Source of the DNA: Diplonema papillatum | Taxonomy: Eukaryota > Euglenozoa > Diplonemea > Diplonemida > Diplonemidae | Length of the DNA: 64,000 bases | NCBI GenBank assembly: GCA_030068145.1 | Contig: JAPJBO010000104.1 | Coordinates: forward strand, 186,001-250,000 | Direction of reading: 5' to 3' | Shown here: positions 59,100 to 64,000 of the stretch, one piece after another | Layout of the letters: every line of letters begins with the position of its first letter | Position numbering within the stretch: the stretch's first letter is position 1 | Made by a program: the position numbers and the translations under genes | The notes under the pieces: generated by a model | What the model was told of the DNA's origin: nothing | Database searches by the model: none | Seen by the model: only the letters and a program-made list of their open reading frames with translations

Positions 59100-60370
59100 A
59101 CACCTTCTGGAGCAATTGCCTAGAAGCAGATTTTTGCGGGTCCTACGTTTGCGAGTCGCTTTTTCGCTTGATGCTGCTCTGCAGGTTCGTCAGTGCACAG
59201 AAAACGGCGTTTGTTTCTAGAGGTCGAGGTTCAACGGACCTACTTTCTTTCGTTCGCTTTTATCGAAGGAGAGGGATTGGAAGAAGAGAACGCCGCAGCT
59301 CCTCACAGGACACGACTATCCGGGCCGCGAAAGCACCGGCGATTCCCTTCAGGACAGGGCTCGTACAAGAGTGTCTGAGCAATCAGTAAAAACTCAGGAA
59401 AAGGCGCCCAACTTGTCTTCGTTTCACACGGTGGAGGGGAGAGGGACGGGATGGGGAAAGGTAGCTACAAGTCGTTGGTGAATTGTTCTATGATCTACTT
59501 CTTTTGCCCAACTGCACCACGCGACGGGTGCGTGTAACAAAGAGGAGAGGAGAATTCTACACGAAAACACAATGAAGGAAGGCTTTGAAAGCCATCGTTT
59601 GCTGCCACCAGCCCGACAACAACGGGGAAAAAACAGTACAACTGCTCATGGGTAGCCCACACCAAAAGCACAGGAGTGTGCGATTACGAGGCTGCGTACT
59701 AAAAACCCCGGCAGCAAACAATGCTACTCAGCTTCTTCCATGTTCTAAAGAAGGGAAAGGGGGTATCTACGGTTAAAAGGCCAGCCTGACATGCTGGTTC
59801 ACAACAACAAAGCAAGGCCAACCGAGCAAATGCGCCGGAACCTTGATGCAGCGCTACTTGCTGCGACCCTGCGAGAAGGTTCATTTGGGCCCTTTTCATT
59901 TTAAATGAGCTCGAGGAGCCGCCAGTTGCAAATTACAAAACTGGCCACTCCGCTCGACGGAAGTGCGCGGTCGACGTTGGGTGTGGAAAGTGACTCTTCC
60001 GGAGCCACACGGCAAAAAGGCCGGCATGCCCCCCGCAAGAGAGCTGAAGCGCAAGCGTTCGTTGACAGTGAAAAAGTGCGGCATCCTCCCTCTCGAATGG
60101 GCTCCGTGACGTTGCTTTTGCTCGATGATGCGGCGTCAGACGCTGAAGCCTTGAAGAGAGGCACTACACGCGCACCTGAGCGGGACGAACCTGCGCTACC
60201 CACAAGACAGGGACACAGTTTAATCCCACGGAATTCTTTGCACCCTGATCGAAAACATTGAGCTCAACTAACAGATCTACCAATCTCGATCGCGTTTGTA
60301 ATGCTGGCTGTTGGTTGTCCGTCTGCTGTCACGTCTGTTCCTGGAAATCAAGGCCTGTCTCCGCCCACTG

Positions 60371-61531
60371 TCAGCCGAGAGCCCGTGAGAGGAAAAGAGC
60401 CCGGTGCCTGTTTCTGTCGGTCTCCGCCGACTCGTGGCGGTCGGACATCAGCGCTTCGAGGTTGGCGACGTACTCCGGCGGCAGCAGGTGCGGGGCGGCT
60501 TGGACCATCAGGTTCAGGTACGCCGGGGACGGCGCCAGCGGGTCGAACGGCCGCAGCGTGACGAAGACGAAGACGTCGACCGCGATGCACGACTCCGACG
60601 TCAACGCAGTCGCCCGCACCAGCCGGCAGCCCGGCAGCCGCGAGGCCGCAGCGATCACCGCCTGCGGCGACGTCGCGTGCACGACGCCGTGCGCGTATTT
60701 CCCCCGGGCTTCCCTCACGTTCGCGATGCCGAACCGGCTCCGCTTCAGCGAGCGGTGGGCCACCGTCTTCATCGGGTCCTCGTGGTTGAACAGCAGCGTG
60801 TGGTGCTGCAAAACGGCCCCCTGCCGCTCCCCGTGCTCCAACGCCTTCGGGACGCCCAGCTCGCGCCAGGCGGTTTCGTTCATGAGGTGCCCGTACGTGA
60901 AGAGGTTGCACGCGCTGTCGTTGAACTGCAGCTCCATGAACAAACTGAACTCGTCCGCGTCCATCACCGACGACAGCTCCCGCCGGAAGCGCAGGGTTGG
61001 GTTCGTGATGCCGGTCTTCGTCAGGAACTCGGCGACGGTCGCTAGCTTCGACGTCGGCCACTTCTTCAGCACCGCCAGCTGCAACAAGCGGCCGGCGGTC
61101 CGCGTCGGGCATCTGCAAATGGTGTGCTCGCTGTTCATGACGGACGCGGTGTACGCGCAGTCGGCGGGCGACGACGCGGACAGGCCGCGAATCGGGGCCG
61201 GCGAGAGCCCCGGGGTGGTTCTCGCTGGGGAAATGGTGCGGTGCCGGATCTCGTCCGGACGGGGCACGCTCTGCTCGTAGGTTTCGTGGACGAGCTTGTC
61301 GTGCGCCGACGGCTTCGTGTCCCACACGTTTCGCCGCGACGAGGCGCTGCGCTTCGAACTGAGCGAGGCCGACCGACCCCTGGTGCTGCGCCTGCAAGCT
61401 ATCCTCGGCCCCGGTGACGGCGTCATGCTGCCCGCTCTCAGAGACGGCACCGAAGGCGACGACAGCGACAGTCGGTCACGAAGCCCGGTCAACGCACGGC
61501 GGAGATCCTCTTGAACGTAGTCCTCGTGCAT
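60371..61531 (-). CDS. Gamma-glutamylcyclotransferase-like (GGCT/AIG2 fold) protein, probably inactive
   Basis: 386 residues from the ATG at 61531 (MHEDYVQEDL). Residues 1-130 are Ser/Arg/Pro-rich and disordered, and 140-205 are helical. Residues 208-365 follow the GGCT layout: LFTYGHLM (family: YGSNL/YGTLM, substrate loop), GAVLQHHTLLFN, RFGIANV...GKYAHGVVHA (family: GIATI...GVVW), a beta strand pair, then PSPAYLNLMVQAA...LLPPEYVANLEAL (family: PSPxYxxxIxxGAxxxxLPxEYxxxL). GGCT enzymes convert gamma-glutamyl amino acids to 5-oxoproline. Where the catalytic Glu of LDEQEG should be, this protein has about ASRLPG (residues 296-301), so I expect a non-enzymatic role. The family call rests on motif order only. 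Confidence 0.55.
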   Translation of the reverse strand: MHEDYVQEDLRRALTGLRDRLSLSSPSVPSLRAGSMTPSPGPRIACRRSTRGRSASLSSKRSASSRRNVWDTKPSAHDKLVHETYEQSVPRPDEIRHRTISPARTTPGLSPAPIRGLSASSPADCAYTASVMNSEHTICRCPTRTAGRLLQLAVLKKWPTSKLATVAEFLTKTGITNPTLRFRRELSSVMDADEFSLFMELQFNDSACNLFTYGHLMNETAWRELGVPKALEHGERQGAVLQHHTLLFNHEDPMKTVAHRSLKRSRFGIANVREARGKYAHGVVHATSPQAVIAAASRLPGCRLVRATALTSESCIAVDVFVFVTLRPFDPLAPSPAYLNLMVQAAPHLLPPEYVANLEALMSDRHESAETDRNRHRALFLSRALG

Positions 61532-63381
61532 CTTCCCACCCGCTGTTCTTTCTGTAATTCCGTTGGGTGTGGAATGTTCTGATGTCGTTGGTTTTTTTTT
61601 GGAATGACGCCCGGACTTCCCCTGTATTTCTACCCCACTATAGTACCAGTGTGACGTGACAGCACACTCCATCCGATGTGCCGACACGTTTTTCAGGTGT
61701 GATGACATGACGCAAGAGATCGGGCGACGTCGTTGGCCCGCTGTGTGCACCCTCCGCTTCAGTTGTTGGGTACTTTTTGGGAACGATTCGCTTCTCCAAA
61801 AGCCTGACCTCAGTGATTTGCTCCATTATTTTCTTGTGGTAACGAGCTTGCTTGTCGATGTAAAAAAGCGTCGGATGGCAGCGTGCTGTGCTAAATCACT
61901 TAAAACCAGGTTTACACACGTATGCACAAACATCGACCCCTTTCGCGGTTTGTGCCGTCTGCTGTCATTTGCCGCAGTCACTACAGGTATGCTCACGACC
62001 AAGTTGTGCCGAGCCACACCTCATAAACAGGCTCACACAGCGCTGTTTCGTCGTCTGCATTGGCCGCATAATAAAGGATCGAACGCGGAGAAAGGGGGAC
62101 ATGTCCGATTCCTGCCTCCCTTGCCATGAGGCCACAGCCTTGCCATGAGGCCACAGCCGCTTCGCTGGCTTCTTTTCCCTTCTGGACGTTACTTAGTCTC
62201 CGCTTTCCTGTCCGAAGAATAAGAGAGAAATAAATCATGTAACCCTGTTCTCAGAACTTGGGGAGAAGTTCGCTTTTGATACGCCGTGGTTTAGAATCAG
62301 CATTCAGGAACACGTGCGTAAGCTGAGGCGGCACAAACGGAAACCACATTCTTCCTACAACACACCTTAAATTGGCAGCAGCCTTTGGGTCAAAGGAAGC
62401 GTACTTCACAGAGACCGACTGGAAAGCAAGGGTGGAAAATGGTATACAGGGGTTCGGGGTTCAAGTCATGCGGAGGCCGAAGATGGCTCCGGAAGACGCG
62501 GTGAACACAACTCGCCTCGGTGGAATATGCAAAATGCAACGAAAGCCGTGATGAGCCTTCTACCAGCGAAGACCTGTTGCCGATTTAGACGGCACTGTTC
62601 AGGAGCGCTGCGGCGATTGCGTAGCTGACGAGAAAATCGCGGAGTGCTCGCGAATGATTGGAGGAATCGGGCAATGCGCTTCCTCGACCTGTTCTCAAAC
62701 GTTGAATACGCACCAGCTCGGGGCGGGAACCTGATGTAGGATGGTGGTTCGAAGTGGGCCACTTCTGGTACGCAGGACTGGCGACTAGGCAGCTGACTAC
62801 GGTGTCTGCTCAAGGTACCACCCCAACGAGCAGCAACACGGAACGGGGGAGCATCCGCGGTTAGTTGGGACTGAAGGAAGCGTGGACGCCTCTCGAACAC
62901 ACACACGCACATACACAAACACACATTTAGTTCGATGGTCGCGAATGTGTGTGTGTGTGTGTGTGCGTGTGGAGCGGAGGTGCAGGGTGTTTCTCGACGA
63001 GCACGGCTGTCACGATCATCAGCGGTCGTGCATCATGAAGACAGCCGATCGCACCCGCAAGGAGGCAGAGCAGACCGACCGAAAAGCATCCCCTTCCCGC
63101 CACTTCTGCCGTGGGCCACAACTTATTTGCCGCCGGCAGGCAGAGAGAGACAGACTGGAGGAGACTGCGCGAGCGGCGACGCCGATGAACTCCCAGTCCG
63201 GGGGAATCTGGTCGGCGGGTATATGGGGAGAGGAAATCTTAGTTTAGTATTCAGGCAGAATTATGCCTCTTCAATGTATGGTTGATGCTTGCATCAACTC
63301 TTCTTCGCGGGAAGGCAGAGTTATGCTTTCTTTTCTTTTGTTCCGCTTCTTCTGGTACCAGGGAAAGCCTGCTACACGGGA
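61532..63381. other. Intergenic spacer with a GT dinucleotide run
   Basis: A short (GT)n run lies at about 62946-62964. An open minus-strand stretch at 62466-62924 is arginine-rich but lacks recognisable motifs, and its start is repeat-derived. No gene is called. Confidence 0.4.
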
Positions 63382-63606
63382 GCCAAGCTTCACGTGTTCG
63401 GCGGTACTGAAGAGCCACGGGCCTACGGGTCAAGTGGCTACCGAGATTTCCCTAACTAAAGCATCAAGGCGCACCTTGGGGCTTGGCGCTCGCGCTGAAC
63501 ACAAGCTCGTCGAGACGGTCAGCCACAGGGCAGAGCGGACGGGCGACTCGAGCTTTGCAAGCTGTGGTTGACCGTCACGTTCCTGGACCAGGAGCGGCCT
63601 TTTTCT
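63382..63606 (+). repeat. R2 dispersed repeat, copy 2, with conserved hairpin
   Basis: Matches 39007-39262. Compared with that copy it lacks CACCAAGGCGTGG and about 18 bases after GGACGGG. Both hairpin arms are kept (GACGGTCAGCCACAG and CTGTGGTTGACCGTC). A T/C-rich tract follows, as in copy 1. Confidence 0.8.
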
Positions 63607-64000
63607 TTTTCTTTTCTTCTTCTACTTCTTCCGCTTCTTCTTCTTCTTTCTTTCGTTGTCAATAACTTCTTTCTTTACCAGGGTACTTTTAGAACTTGTT
63701 TGGCGTGAAAGTAGAGGGTGGAGATGGGCACACCGGGTTCTGTCTGGGTCCCCCCCAGTTATCATCCTGCGCGAGTTAACTTCTTCTGGGCGAAGGTTCG
63801 TCCCAATAAGCGCGTGGGGCTACAAACCGGTGAGCGCGCCTTGCTCTCGAAGAGACTCTTTTTTTTTTTGCAACCAGGGTTCAGTTGGCCCGTGTTCTCA
63901 GCTCTGTTCCGGGGTTTGCCGTAGAATCCACCGGCCCCTAGTGTTGCAGCGTGGTATTGCGGAGTAACGGTGCACTGAAGTTCCAGCAACGTTCGTGTGG
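63607..64000. other. Intergenic spacer, nothing recognised
   Basis: Pyrimidine-rich at its start, then unique sequence to the window edge. Confidence 0.4.

Larger units (their letters stand above)
58391..60370. other. Intergenic spacer with two small tandem repeats
   Basis: Apart from the repeats at 58530-58690 and 59048-59099, I see no supported feature. A plus-strand open frame at 59905-60261 is protein-like only in part and overlaps an equally long minus-strand one, so I do not call it. Confidence 0.4.

Noticed and set aside
59905-60261. A small plus-strand gene (MSSRSRQLQITKL...)
   Set aside because: An overlapping minus-strand frame is equally long, no domain is seen, and it would be the only host gene on this strand.

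Overview
This looks like nuclear DNA of a unicellular eukaryote. Every protein-coding gene I can support lies on the minus strand: twelve models, of which the least certain is a lone exon candidate. They are separated by 1-6 kb of lower-GC, repeat-rich DNA. The four introns I can place by reading frame are GT-AG, 123-386 nt long. One-strand gene order, single-exon genes behind AG-type acceptors, two CCCH zinc-finger proteins and a tetraspan protein of amastin-like layout fit Euglenozoa, most like a diplonemid. A dinoflagellate is the main alternative, though ordinary GT donors count against it. No spliced-leader sequence was found, so the lineage is an inference.

Layout, left to right. 1-5394: one large minus-strand gene, rebuilt here from four exons, with two PH/TH1-like modules, a disordered SP-motif region and a coiled coil that runs off the left edge. 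8.6-10.7 kb: a four-helix membrane protein and an L7Ae/Rpp38-like RNA-binding protein. 14-15.7 kb: a hairpin tandem array and a two-finger CCCH protein. 16-21 kb: a repeat nest with a minisatellite, a poly-G run, a broken piggyBac transposase (plus strand) and a broken hAT-like transposase. 23.5-24.3 kb: an NTF2-like/CCCH-like fusion protein. 26.7-31.8 kb: a 1688-residue disordered protein. 33.0-36.2 kb: the most striking gene, a secreted or membrane-anchored fusion of a nucleotide pyrophosphatase/phosphodiesterase with an alkaline phosphatase, both with complete catalytic sets. 39.8-41.6 kb: an OTU-family cysteine protease. 43 kb: a small two-exon orphan. 47.2-47.7 kb: a probable N-myristoylated zinc protein. 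53.6-58.4 kb: a large repeat-built coiled-coil protein whose 3' end is tandemly duplicated. 60.4-61.5 kb: a gamma-glutamylcyclotransferase-like protein that seems to lack the catalytic Glu.

The spacers hold at least five dispersed repeat families. R1 is SINE-like with an A-rich tail, ten copies, nine of them antisense to the genes. R2 contains a conserved hairpin. R3 is a pair in opposite orientations. R4 encodes a CxxC peptide on the minus strand. R5 is a pair, one copy of which carries an R1 insertion. There is also an 18S rRNA fragment, a 22-unit TAGGG array and several tandem repeats.

The genes do not form an obvious metabolic pathway. As in known directional clusters, neighbours appear functionally unrelated. 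If transcription is polycistronic, control would be mostly post-transcriptional, which would suit the CCCH and L7Ae-type proteins present.
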